Below, piece after piece: positions 53,459-62,756 of a DNA stretch of 64,000 nucleotides. This stretch comes from an uncultured Aquimarina sp. Its GTDB lineage: Bacteria > Bacteroidota > Bacteroidia > Flavobacteriales > Flavobacteriaceae. Positions within the stretch are counted from its first letter, which is position 1; the number at the start of each line of letters is the position of its first letter. The position numbers and the translations under genes are program-made. Under the pieces are notes generated by a model, which was given only the letters and a program-made list of their open reading frames with translations, was not told the DNA's origin and made no database searches. The stretch covers positions 1 to 64,000 of the forward strand of contig CANMLL010000005.1 of the NCBI GenBank assembly GCA_947498775.1, written 5' to 3'.

Positions 53459-56002
53459 ATGACAGAAGGAGAAAAACTCATACCTATCAATATAGAAGAT
53501 GAGATGAAATCTGCATACATCGATTATTCGATGTCTGTTATTGTATCTCGTGCACTTCCAGACGTTAGGGATGGTCTTAAACCTGTACATAGGCGTGTTT
53601 TGTATGGAATGCATGAATTAGGTGTTAGAGCTAGTAGTGCGCATAAGAAGTCAGCAAGAATCGTAGGAGAAGTCCTTGGTAAGTATCACCCGCATGGAGA
53701 TACTTCTGTATATGACACCATGGTGCGAATGGCACAGGAATGGAGTTTACGATACATGTTGGTTGATGGTCAAGGTAACTTTGGGTCTGTTGATGGTGAT
53801 AGCCCTGCTGCTATGCGTTACACAGAAGCAAGAATGCGTAAGATATCTGAAGATATGCTTGCAGATATAGAGAAGGATACCGTTGATCATACATTTAATT
53901 TTGATGATACATTACAAGAACCAACGGTTCTTCCTACAAGAATCCCGGGACTTTTAATCAACGGAGCTTCAGGAATTGCAGTAGGTATGGCTACCAATAT
54001 GCCTCCTCATAATTTGAGCGAAGTTGTAGATGGAACAATAGCCTATATAAATAATAATGACATCGAGATTGATGAGTTAATAAATCATATCAAGGCTCCT
54101 GATTTTCCCACAGGAGGTATTATATATGGTTATGATGGTGTAAGAGAAGCTTTTAAGACAGGTCGAGGGCGAATAGTAATGAGAGGTAAAGCCACTTTTG
54201 AAGAAGTAAATGGCAGAGAATCTATCATTGTTACCGAAATACCTTATCAGGTGAATAAGGCGGATATGATCAAAAAGACCGCCGATCTTGTTAATGATAA
54301 AAAGATTGACGGAATTTCTACTATTCGCGATGAATCAGATAGAAAAGGTATGCGCATCGTATATGTATTAAAACGTGATGCTATACCCAATATCGTTCTC
54401 AATCTTTTGTATAAGTATACAGCATTGCAGTCTTCTTTTAGTGTAAACAATATTGCCTTAGTTAATGGAAGACCTCAATTGCTCAATGTAAAAGAGATGA
54501 TTCACCATTTTGTTGAGCATAGACATGAAGTTGTTGTTCGTCGTACAAAATATGAATTAAGAAAAGCTGAAGAAAGAGCTCATATTCTGGAAGGGTTGAT
54601 TATCGCTTCAGATAATATTGATGAAGTAATTGCTCTTATCAGAGCATCGGCTAATGCAGATGAGGCTCGCGAGAAGTTAATAAAACGATTTAAACTTACA
54701 GAGATACAAGCCAAAGCAATTGTAGAGATGCGATTGCGTCAATTAACGGGTCTTGAACAAGATAAGTTACGAGCAGAATACGATGAGTTGATGAAAACTA
54801 TTGAAGATCTTAAAGATATTCTTGCAAAGAAAGAACGTCGTATGGAGATCATCAAAGAAGAACTTATTGAAGTAAAAGAGAAATATGGCGATGACCGTCG
54901 TTCTCAGATAGAGTATGCAGGTGGAGATCTTAGTATAGAAGATATGATCCCAGATGAAAAGGTAGTAATTACAATTTCGCATGCAGGGTATATTAAAAGG
55001 ACTTCTCTTAATGAATATAAAAAACAGAACAGAGGAGGAGTGGGTCAAAAAGGAAGCACAACTCGTAATGAGGATTTCCTTGAGCATTTATTTGTTGGCA
55101 CAAATCATCAGTATATGTTGTTCTTTACCCAAAAAGGAAAATGTTTCTGGATGAGAGTCTATGAAATCCCTGAAGGTAGTAAGACTTCTAAAGGAAGAGC
55201 AATTCAAAACCTGATAAATATCAGTACAGATGATAAGGTTAAGGCTTTTATTTGTACTCAGGATCTTAAGGACGAAGAGTATATTAATTCGCACTATGTC
55301 ATAATGGCAACAAAAAAAGGTCAGGTCAAAAAGACATCTTTAGAACAGTACTCCAGACCAAGAACCAATGGTATAAATGCAATTACTATAAAAGATAATG
55401 ACGAATTGTTAGAAGCAAAACTAACTGATGGTAAAAGTCAGGTGATGCTTGCTGTTAAATCTGGAAAAGCAATCCGTTTTGAAGAAGAGAAAACCAGGCC
55501 TATGGGGCGTGGTGCTTCTGGAGTTAGAGGTATACGCCTTGCAGATGACAAAGACGAAGTCATAGGAATGATTGCTGTTAATGATATGGAAAGTAATATT
55601 CTTGTAGTGTCAGAGAATGGTTATGGAAAGCGTTCAAAACTAGAGGATTATAGGGTTACAAATAGAGGGGGGAAAGGTGTAAAAACCATTTCGATAACCA
55701 ATAAGACAGGAAGTCTTGTGGCAATTAAAAACGTTACTGACTTAGATGATCTGATGATTATTAATAAATCCGGAATTGCAATTCGACTTTCTGTAGAAGA
55801 TTTACGTGTAATGGGTCGTGCTACTCAAGGAGTTCGATTGATCAATTTAAAAGGTAAAGATTCTATTGCTGCTGTTGCAAAAGTAATGCATGATGAAGAT
55901 GATATTGAGGAAGAAGAAAATGAAGATGGAACAATAAATTCTGAAAAAGACACTGATGCCGCTACAGATGGCACGAATATTGATAAAGAAACCAAAGAAT
56001 AA
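53459..56002 (+). CDS. gyrA: DNA gyrase subunit A
   Basis: GyrA cuts and rejoins DNA in the supercoiling enzyme. The 847-residue protein has the catalytic Tyr121 (AMRYTEARM) and the quinolone region [13 protein letters not shown]. Thr82 is at the position of E. coli Ser83, and Asp86 matches Asp87. A C-terminal beta-pinwheel follows (about 515-810), with GyrA-box-like repeats (for example [10 protein letters not shown]). The protein ends in a strongly acidic tail ([12 protein letters not shown] and on), which in other GyrAs modulates supercoiling. The TPR gene downstream is 28 bases away. Confidence 0.97.
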   Translation: MTEGEKLIPINIEDEMKSAYIDYSMSVIVSRALPDVRDGLKPVHRRVLYGMHELGVRASSAHKKSARIVGEVLGKYHPHGDTSVYDTMVRMAQEWSLRYMLVDGQGNFGSVDGDSPAAMRYTEARMRKISEDMLADIEKDTVDHTFNFDDTLQEPTVLPTRIPGLLINGASGIAVGMATNMPPHNLSEVVDGTIAYINNNDIEIDELINHIKAPDFPTGGIIYGYDGVREAFKTGRGRIVMRGKATFEEVNGRESIIVTEIPYQVNKADMIKKTADLVNDKKIDGISTIRDESDRKGMRIVYVLKRDAIPNIVLNLLYKYTALQSSFSVNNIALVNGRPQLLNVKEMIHHFVEHRHEVVVRRTKYELRKAEERAHILEGLIIASDNIDEVIALIRASANADEAREKLIKRFKLTEIQAKAIVEMRLRQLTGLEQDKLRAEYDELMKTIEDLKDILAKKERRMEIIKEELIEVKEKYGDDRRSQIEYAGGDLSIEDMIPDEKVVITISHAGYIKRTSLNEYKKQNRGGVGQKGSTTRNEDFLEHLFVGTNHQYMLFFTQKGKCFWMRVYEIPEGSKTSKGRAIQNLINISTDDKVKAFICTQDLKDEEYINSHYVIMATKKGQVKKTSLEQYSRPRTNGINAITIKDNDELLEAKLTDGKSQVMLAVKSGKAIRFEEEKTRPMGRGASGVRGIRLADDKDEVIGMIAVNDMESNILVVSENGYGKRSKLEDYRVTNRGGKGVKTISITNKTGSLVAIKNVTDLDDLMIINKSGIAIRLSVEDLRVMGRATQGVRLINLKGKDSIAAVAKVMHDEDDIEEEENEDGTINSEKDTDAATDGTNIDKETKE

Positions 56003-56030
56003 TTAAATCCCATTTTAAAAAACTTAAATA

Positions 56031-57305
56031 ATGAAGACTAAATTTATCGTAGTATTATTCTTAACTTTTAGTACTATTGGATTTTCTCAAAAACAAGCTT
56101 TGAAATCTGCTTCTAAAGCTCTTAAATCTGGTAATTTGGAACAGGCAAGCGAAGCATTGAAGGCCGCCGAAGGACAATTGGATGTGGCTGACGAAAAAAT
56201 GAAGGCGCAATATTATTTCCTAAAAGGTCAGGTTGTATCTGCTTCAGGAATAGATTCTTTAGATCAAATAGAAAAAGCTGCAGGAGCGTATAACAAGGTT
56301 ATCGAGATAGAAGCAGCAGCTGGTGGTGCAAAATATACTGCCGAGTCTACCTTGAAAATACAAACACTGCGTCAGTCTTTGATCGAAAATGCCATCAAGG
56401 ATCAAAATTCAAAAAACTATAAAGGAGCTTCAGAAAAGCTTTATTTAGGATATAAGACAAATAATGCAGATACGACATATCTTTATTATGCTGCAGGTAA
56501 TGCAGTTAATGGGAAAGATTATGAAACTGCACTTAAATATTATGAAGAATTAAAAACTCTTGGATATAGCGGAATCTCAACAAAGTATACGGCAACAAAT
56601 AAGGAAAGTGGAGAAGTAGAGCCTTTCGACTCTAAACAAACAAGAGACCTTGTTGTAAAATCAGGTTCGCATATCAAACCAGAAGACACTAAGTCTGAAT
56701 CTAAGAAAGCAGAAATAGCTAAAAATATTGCTTTGATCTATATTAACCAAGGCAAGGATGAAGAAGCTATGAAAGCAATTGAAGATGCTAAATCAGAAAA
56801 TCCGAATGATACCGCATTAATGCAGGCAGAAGCAGATATGTTCTATAAACTAGGTAATATTGAAAAATATAAAGAGCTTATGGAGAAGATCGTTGCCAAT
56901 GATCCTGAAAACCCTGATTTATTATATAACTTAGGAGTAAGTGCTTCTAGACTTGGAGATAATGACCAGGCAATGGGATACTATAAAAAGGCTTTAGAGT
57001 TAAAGCCAGATTATCCTGCAGCTCAAATTAATATTGCTGCTTTGATTTTAGGAAAAGAAAAAGGTATTGTAGACGAGATGAATAATTTAGGTACCTCTAG
57101 CAAAGATTATAAAAGATATGATGACTTAAAGGGACAGAGAATGGATTTATACCGAAGTGCAGTTCCTTTTCTAGAAGGAGCTTTACAAAGTAATCCTGAT
57201 AATGTAGAGGCAGTGCGTACCCTAATGAACATCTTCTATCAATTAGATGATCCTAAAGCAGATGAGATGAAAAGTAAACTTAAAGCTCTTGAAGGAGGAA
57301 ATTAA
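56031..57305 (+). CDS. Exported TPR protein downstream of gyrA
   Basis: The 424-residue protein has a signal peptide (MKTKFIVVLFLTFSTIGFSQ) and several tetratricopeptide-like repeats. The clearest is near 295-330 (NPDLLYNLGVSASRLGDNDQAMGYYKKALELKP). The N-terminal part has Ala/Lys-rich helices. It is probably periplasmic and involved in protein contacts; the partner is unknown. The gene often follows gyrA in flavobacteria and is probably in its operon. Confidence 0.85.
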   Translation: MKTKFIVVLFLTFSTIGFSQKQALKSASKALKSGNLEQASEALKAAEGQLDVADEKMKAQYYFLKGQVVSASGIDSLDQIEKAAGAYNKVIEIEAAAGGAKYTAESTLKIQTLRQSLIENAIKDQNSKNYKGASEKLYLGYKTNNADTTYLYYAAGNAVNGKDYETALKYYEELKTLGYSGISTKYTATNKESGEVEPFDSKQTRDLVVKSGSHIKPEDTKSESKKAEIAKNIALIYINQGKDEEAMKAIEDAKSENPNDTALMQAEADMFYKLGNIEKYKELMEKIVANDPENPDLLYNLGVSASRLGDNDQAMGYYKKALELKPDYPAAQINIAALILGKEKGIVDEMNNLGTSSKDYKRYDDLKGQRMDLYRSAVPFLEGALQSNPDNVEAVRTLMNIFYQLDDPKADEMKSKLKALEGGN

Positions 57306-57330
57306 TCGTTCAGGTAGTTTAAAAATATAG

Positions 57331-57368
57331 AACCGGAGCTCTTAAAAAAAGAGCTCCGGTTTTTTTTA
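57331..57368 (+). terminator. Terminator of the gyrA-TPR operon
   Basis: AACCGGAGCTCTT pairs with AAGAGCTCCGGTT around an A-rich loop, followed by a run of eight Ts. It is 25 bases after the TPR gene. Confidence 0.95.
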
Positions 57369-57659
57369 TTCTAGATGCTAGTACCTAGCAGCCTGTGTCT
57401 TACAAAAATATAGTAATTAAAAGCGTGAGTTCAAGTACGCATGTTTATACAAAAATCGCAATGTTTTTTGTTGCTATATCATTCAGTTAACCCAACGAAA
57501 TATTGTCATTTTGTTTTAAAATCTTAGTCAAATAGAATATTAAATAGCAGGATTGGGAGCTCATAAATTTTTATCTTTTAACTGTTTTTATTAAATCATT
57601 GTTGTTAAAACGTTAAAAAAATAAAAAAATATATACCTTTATGAAGAATTATTTCATTA
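57369..57659. other. Intergenic region before the ECF operon
   Basis: About 290 bases with no supported gene. Near its end TACCTTTA (57634-57641) resembles a -7 box, followed by a 19-codon frame (from 57641) overlapping the sigma gene start; whether it is translated as a leader is unknown. Nothing else was recognised. Confidence 0.35.
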
Positions 57660-58232
57660 GTGAAGAGGGAAATACAAATAACAAACAGTTTTTTTATTAA
57701 GAACATTAATGAAGGCAACAAGGAAGCCTTTAGCATTCTTTTTGAGCTGTATTATCCTAAACTTCTATATGTCGCGCAAAGTTATGTTGCAAGTAACGAA
57801 GATGCAGAAGAAATTGTACAGGATGTATTTGTAAAGGCATGGAAAAAAAGAAAAAATATTACATCTAATATTAATGGGTATCTGTTTAAGATAACCAAAA
57901 ATTCTTGCCTTGATTATCTTAGATCAAAAAAATATAAGCTTAGTAAAGCTACGAACTCTATTCAGCAAGATGCATTTATAAATCATGCCGCACTTACCGA
58001 CAAGAATACAACCTCAATTATAGAACAGGAGTTGGAACAGAAAATACAATCAGGTATAGCGTTACTTCCTGAAAAATGTAAAAGAGTCTTCATAAAAAGC
58101 CGAATCGAAGGTCTTAAGAACAAAGAAATATCAGACGAATTGGATATTTCAATAAAAACTGTAGAAAATCATATGTCTAAAGCAATCAAGCATATGCGCC
58201 TTCATTTGAGGGAATTTTTGTCGTTCTTCTAA
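57660..58232 (+). CDS. ECF sigma factor (FecI-like)
   Basis: The 190-residue protein has sigma region 2 (about 20-90, SNEDAEEIVQDVFVKAWKKR) and region 4 (about 130-180, LPEKCKRVFIKSRIEGLKNKEISDELDISIKTVENHMSKAI). The last is typical of Bacteroidota ECF sigma factors that work with FecR anti-sigma factors. The start is GTG at 57660. FecR and SusC/SusD genes follow. The receptor has an N-terminal STN signalling domain, so the system is a complete cell-surface signalling set. Confidence 0.92.
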   Translation: MKREIQITNSFFIKNINEGNKEAFSILFELYYPKLLYVAQSYVASNEDAEEIVQDVFVKAWKKRKNITSNINGYLFKITKNSCLDYLRSKKYKLSKATNSIQQDAFINHAALTDKNTTSIIEQELEQKIQSGIALLPEKCKRVFIKSRIEGLKNKEISDELDISIKTVENHMSKAIKHMRLHLREFLSFF

Positions 58233-58301
58233 AAAAAAATGTAAACCTCATAGGGGTACTTGTTCTACAATTCGTCTTTATAAATATTAAGACAATGATA
58301 A

Positions 58302-59273
58302 ATGCAAGAAAAGAACCTTATAAAATACATTAAAGGAGAAACCAACCCTGATGAAACACAATCTGTAGTAGCATGGATTAGAAAGGATGTTGAGCATCAA
58401 AAACAGTATAACATTCTTAAGGCCAATTATGTAGCTTCTAATTTGGATGCATTAGATGATGTTGGTATTAATGTTGCTTACCAACGTTTTTCTTCCAAAA
58501 AATCTGAAAATAAAAAAAGATATTATTATTCTGCGGCTGCTATAGTTATTCTACTACCGCTTCTTACATGGTATACCCTTACTTTTTCAGAGAACGATTC
58601 ATTGGTTAACACTAACTTTTTAAAGTCAGAAACACAGCGTATTGCTACAAAATATGGAGATCATAAGACTATAGTTTTACCAGATGGCTCTACTGTAGTT
58701 TTAAACTCCAATAGTGTCTTGAAGTATTCGAAGAAGTTTTCTGATACGCTACGAATGGTAACTCTTAGTGGAGAAGCATTTTTTGATATTAAAAGAGATA
58801 CCAGCAAACCTTTTATAGTCAAGACAGATCAACTAAAGATTAAAGTTTTGGGAACTTCGTTTAATGTGAAATCGTATCCGGTTGATGAAAATATTGAAAC
58901 CACCTTAGTAACTGGTAAGGTTGAAGTACTCCAGCAAACCAATGAGCCCTCAACTGTGTTAGCTCCATCACAAAAAGCAATCTTTGATAAAGAGAAAAAA
59001 GATATTAGAGTCAATAAAGTTGATACTGAAAATGTGGTCGCCTGGAGACAAGGAAAATTAATTTTTGATAAAACTCCCTTAAAACAAGTAGTACTGGACC
59101 TCAAAAGAAAGTATAATGTTCAATTTGTAATTAAATCAGATTCATTATTAGACTTTAAATATACCGGAGAGTTTGACAATTTAAAATTAGAAGAAGTGTT
59201 AAAGATCCTCGAGCTTTCATCATCGATAAATTATAAATATAAAAACAATAAAATTATGCTTAACTCAGAATAA
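58302..59273 (+). CDS. FecR-family anti-sigma factor
   Basis: The 323-residue protein has a short cytoplasmic domain (1-72), a transmembrane helix (about 74-93, YYSAAAIVILLPLLTWYTL), a periplasmic FecR domain (about 115-215, KTIVLPDGSTVVLNSNSVLKY) and a C-terminal DUF4974/STN-like domain (about 250-322). It should hold the sigma factor until the receptor signals. It lies 69 bases after the sigma gene. Confidence 0.93.
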   Translation: MQEKNLIKYIKGETNPDETQSVVAWIRKDVEHQKQYNILKANYVASNLDALDDVGINVAYQRFSSKKSENKKRYYYSAAAIVILLPLLTWYTLTFSENDSLVNTNFLKSETQRIATKYGDHKTIVLPDGSTVVLNSNSVLKYSKKFSDTLRMVTLSGEAFFDIKRDTSKPFIVKTDQLKIKVLGTSFNVKSYPVDENIETTLVTGKVEVLQQTNEPSTVLAPSQKAIFDKEKKDIRVNKVDTENVVAWRQGKLIFDKTPLKQVVLDLKRKYNVQFVIKSDSLLDFKYTGEFDNLKLEEVLKILELSSSINYKYKNNKIMLNSE

Positions 59274-59280
59274 AACAAAA

Positions 59281-59306
59281 AAAGAGGATGCGGCAACATC
59301 CTCTTT
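59281..59306 (+). terminator. Weak hairpin between fecR and susC-like genes
   Basis: AAAGAGGATG pairs with CATCCTCTTT around CGGCAA, followed by AAAG rather than a T-run. It may act as an attenuator or as an RNA-stability hairpin, letting the receptor genes be expressed at a different level than the regulators. Confidence 0.5.
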
Positions 59307-59356
59307 AAAGTCGTCCAATTAATCTCAGAAAAGAATAATTAAAACATAACAAAATT

Positions 59357-62300
59357 ATGAAAAAAAACCTTTCTGGAGTTTTCTTATCAAGAAAACATCT
59401 AATAAGAATTATGAAAGTTTATTCGTTACTCATCTGTATAACTATCTCGAAACTATTTTCATTTGATACTTATTCTCAAAATATTTCGATTTCTTTAGAC
59501 CAAGTCACTCTAAAAATGGCTATAGAAGAAATTGAACAAAAAAGTGAGTATAGCTTCTTTTATAACAATAGTTTGATAGATATCTCAAAAGAGGTTTCTC
59601 TTAATGTCAATAACGGAAAAATAAGAAAAGTACTTAATGGGTTGCTTAGTGATACCAACATTGATTTTAGAATATATAAAAATCAAATCGTTCTATTTCC
59701 AAGTGATATCAAAGCCTCAGAACAAGCGTTTAAGAATCTTATTGATTATATAGAGAAAAAAACGGAAGTACCCTTAAAAGATGAAACTATTCCAAATAAT
59801 GTAAATTCATTTCAGAACCTTATAAATGGTACCGTATCCGCACTTGATGGATCTCCCTTACCGGGTGTCAATGTATTGATTAAGGGAGCTAATAAAGGTA
59901 CTCAAACCGATTTTGATGGGAATTATGAATTACAGGCAAATCAGGGAGACGTACTTGTTTTTTCCTATATAGGATTTTTAACAAAAGAATTTACAGTTGA
60001 TACTTCAAATACGCTTAATGTAACGCTAACAGAAGATATAAGTAATTTGGAAGAGGTTGTGGTTACAGGATATGCTGTGCAACGTAAATCAAGATTAACA
60101 AGTTCGGCTGTTAATGTTAAATTAGAAGCGATCAATGCTACACCTAGAGCGGCCATACAAGAAAGCATCCAGGGTAACGTGCCCGGAGTATTGGTAACCG
60201 CAACTAGTGGTCAGCCAGGAGCTACACCAAATGTAAGGATACGAGGTGTTGGATCATTTTCGGCTTCATTTCCATTATATGTTATAGATGGTATACAAAC
60301 TAGAGATGCTTCCATAATAACTTCTCTTAATCCGGGAGATATAAAAACACTTACTGTGCTTAAAGATGCTGCGGCTACTTCGATTTACGGTACAAGAGGG
60401 GCTAATGGAGTTATCGTAATACAGACAAAGTCTGGAGAACAGGGAAAACCTATAATTGCATACAGTACACAAGCGGGTTTATCAACTCCTACAGTTGCAG
60501 ATCGCTTTAAACCTTTAAACACTTCAGAATTACAAGAGTTATTTGTAGAAGGATTAATAAACGCAGGCGAAACTGATAATGATGTTGATGCTCTATCATT
60601 TTTGATTGAAGAAGGTTTTGATCCAGATACTAATACAGATTGGCTTGATTTATTAACTCAAGATGGTTTTTATCAGCAACATGACTTATCTATTAGGGGA
60701 GGATCTGAAAATACAAAATATTATATCTCAGGAGGATATTTTAATCAAGAAGGAACTATCGTAGGAACTCAGTTTGAAAGAATGAATTCCAGAATAAAAT
60801 TAGATCAAAGAATTAACGATAGGATAGATCTTAGTGTTAATTTATCTTACAATAAGAATATCTCAAATGTTAGACCTACTGGAGGAGCATTTGCCAATCC
60901 TGTAAGATCCATCTATCGAATACGACCCGACATATCTCCCTATAACGAAGATGGCACATTTAATTTTGATTTTAATAGTACAAATAATCCTGTAGCTGCA
61001 GGTGAAATTGAAATCAGAAGAAATATTACACACAGAATCTTAGCGGGTACAGATTTATCGGTCAAAATAACCAATGGGCTTTCATTTGAATCTTCTATAA
61101 ATATGAATCAAGGATTTAGAGATGATTATATAAGGTTACCTTCAGATTTTGGTGCCGCAATAGGTTTAGGAAGAGGGAATCAGGATTCTGATTTTCTATT
61201 CACTTGGCTATTCCGGAATATGCTAAGATATAATAGAGCTTGGGGCGATCATGACATCACTGCTTTTGGTGGATATGAATTACAAAAAACAAGAAATAAA
61301 TTTTCTGATATAGAAGTTGAAAATATACCCAATGGTTTTATCGATTTAAACTCAGGAAGCGTACCTACTGAAGCTTCTACAAATAGAAGACAGAGCGGAT
61401 TAAATTCAGTATTTCTTAATGCCGAGTATTCTTTTGGTGAACGTTATCTTGTTAGTGGATCTGTAAGACGAGATGGAAGTTCTACTTTTAAAGATGACAA
61501 TCAGTATGGAGTATTTTGGTCTGTAGGTCTTGGTTGGAATGTAGCCAAAGAAAAATTTATGGAAGATGTAGATTTCGTAAACGATCTGAAAATCAGAGGA
61601 AGTTATGGAGAGAATGGAAATGACCCTATTGCGGGGAATGAAAATTCTAATGATCCGGATGACAATCCTTTTGCTGTTTTTGATCTCTTTTCTATTAACG
61701 ATTATGATGGAAGCCCCGGATTGTTCTTCTCAGACTTAGGAAACCCTAATTTGAAATGGGAAGTTAATAAACCACTAAACATTGGTGTAGATTACTCTCT
61801 ATTTGATAATCGTATACAAGGAAGTTTTGATTGGTACCAAAGAGAGACAACCGATCTTATTAGAGCTAGGCCAATTTCAGCTACCAACGGAGATGTGAAT
61901 ATCGTTCAGAATATAGGGGCAATGGAGAATAAGGGAATAGAACTTCAAATCACAACACGCAATATTGTGAGTAACAAAAATGGATTTACCTGGACTACGA
62001 GTTTTAATTATACTGCCAATGAAAATAAGGTAACAAAACTTGCTGGTGACGGAGAACCAATTATCGGAACTACAAGTATTATTGCTATAGGTGAAGATTT
62101 TGAAACATTTTATTTACCTAGATATGCAGGTGTAGACCCTGATAATGGTGACGCTTTATGGTTTATCAATGATGAATCTGATGAAACAACCAATCGATAT
62201 AGCGATGCAGAACAAGTAGTAATTGGGAATGCGACTCCCGATTTTTATTTAGGTTTAAGAAATACGTTTAGTTATAAAGGAATTTCATTAGATTTTCAAC

Positions 62301-62746
62301 TGTATAGTGCATGGGGCGGATTGGTATATGATACCTGGAATAGATTTACCAATAGTGACGGGTCTAGAAGACTCGCATCCACAGGAAATGTAAGTAGAGG
62401 TACTTATGAAAGAAGGTGGCAACAACCGGGCGACATTACAGATGTACCTGCTTTTGTATGGCGTAATAGACAGACAGGTCTTTCTTCTCAGCCATCTAGT
62501 CGATTTGTATATGATGGGTCGTATATAAGATTACGCGATGTAACTTTGGCCTATCAATTACCAGCCAAGAGTATTCAAAACATAGGACTTTCTTCTGCTA
62601 GGGTATACATCAAAGGGAATAATTTATATACTTATATAAAAGATGATCGTTTAGAAAGAGATCCCGAGGCAGGGTCTGATGGTAGATTAAACCAGGAGAT
62701 TCCAATTTCAAGAGCATTATTCTTAGGTGTAGATTTAACTTTTTAA
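59357..62746 (+). CDS. SusC/RagA-family TonB-linked receptor with STN domain
   Basis: The 1129-residue protein has an N-terminal signal sequence (about 20-42), an STN signalling domain (about 50-120, ISLDQVTLKMAIEEIEQKSEYSF), a carboxypeptidase-like domain (about 150-235, NGTVSALDGSPLPGVNVLIKG), a TonB-box-like LEEVVVTGYAVQRK and a plug (about 245-360, PLYVIDGIQTRD, SIYGTRGANGVIVI). A long barrel ends LGVDLTF. It imports a glycan or peptide together with the SusD-like partner. No glycoside hydrolase lies in the window, so the substrate cannot be inferred. Confidence 0.95.
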   Translation: MKKNLSGVFLSRKHLIRIMKVYSLLICITISKLFSFDTYSQNISISLDQVTLKMAIEEIEQKSEYSFFYNNSLIDISKEVSLNVNNGKIRKVLNGLLSDTNIDFRIYKNQIVLFPSDIKASEQAFKNLIDYIEKKTEVPLKDETIPNNVNSFQNLINGTVSALDGSPLPGVNVLIKGANKGTQTDFDGNYELQANQGDVLVFSYIGFLTKEFTVDTSNTLNVTLTEDISNLEEVVVTGYAVQRKSRLTSSAVNVKLEAINATPRAAIQESIQGNVPGVLVTATSGQPGATPNVRIRGVGSFSASFPLYVIDGIQTRDASIITSLNPGDIKTLTVLKDAAATSIYGTRGANGVIVIQTKSGEQGKPIIAYSTQAGLSTPTVADRFKPLNTSELQELFVEGLINAGETDNDVDALSFLIEEGFDPDTNTDWLDLLTQDGFYQQHDLSIRGGSENTKYYISGGYFNQEGTIVGTQFERMNSRIKLDQRINDRIDLSVNLSYNKNISNVRPTGGAFANPVRSIYRIRPDISPYNEDGTFNFDFNSTNNPVAAGEIEIRRNITHRILAGTDLSVKITNGLSFESSINMNQGFRDDYIRLPSDFGAAIGLGRGNQDSDFLFTWLFRNMLRYNRAWGDHDITAFGGYELQKTRNKFSDIEVENIPNGFIDLNSGSVPTEASTNRRQSGLNSVFLNAEYSFGERYLVSGSVRRDGSSTFKDDNQYGVFWSVGLGWNVAKEKFMEDVDFVNDLKIRGSYGENGNDPIAGNENSNDPDDNPFAVFDLFSINDYDGSPGLFFSDLGNPNLKWEVNKPLNIGVDYSLFDNRIQGSFDWYQRETTDLIRARPISATNGDVNIVQNIGAMENKGIELQITTRNIVSNKNGFTWTTSFNYTANENKVTKLAGDGEPIIGTTSIIAIGEDFETFYLPRYAGVDPDNGDALWFINDESDETTNRYSDAEQVVIGNATPDFYLGLRNTFSYKGISLDFQLYSAWGGLVYDTWNRFTNSDGSRRLASTGNVSRGTYERRWQQPGDITDVPAFVWRNRQTGLSSQPSSRFVYDGSYIRLRDVTLAYQLPAKSIQNIGLSSARVYIKGNNLYTYIKDDRLERDPEAGSDGRLNQEIPISRALFLGVDLTF

Positions 62747-62756
62747 TAAGAACATT

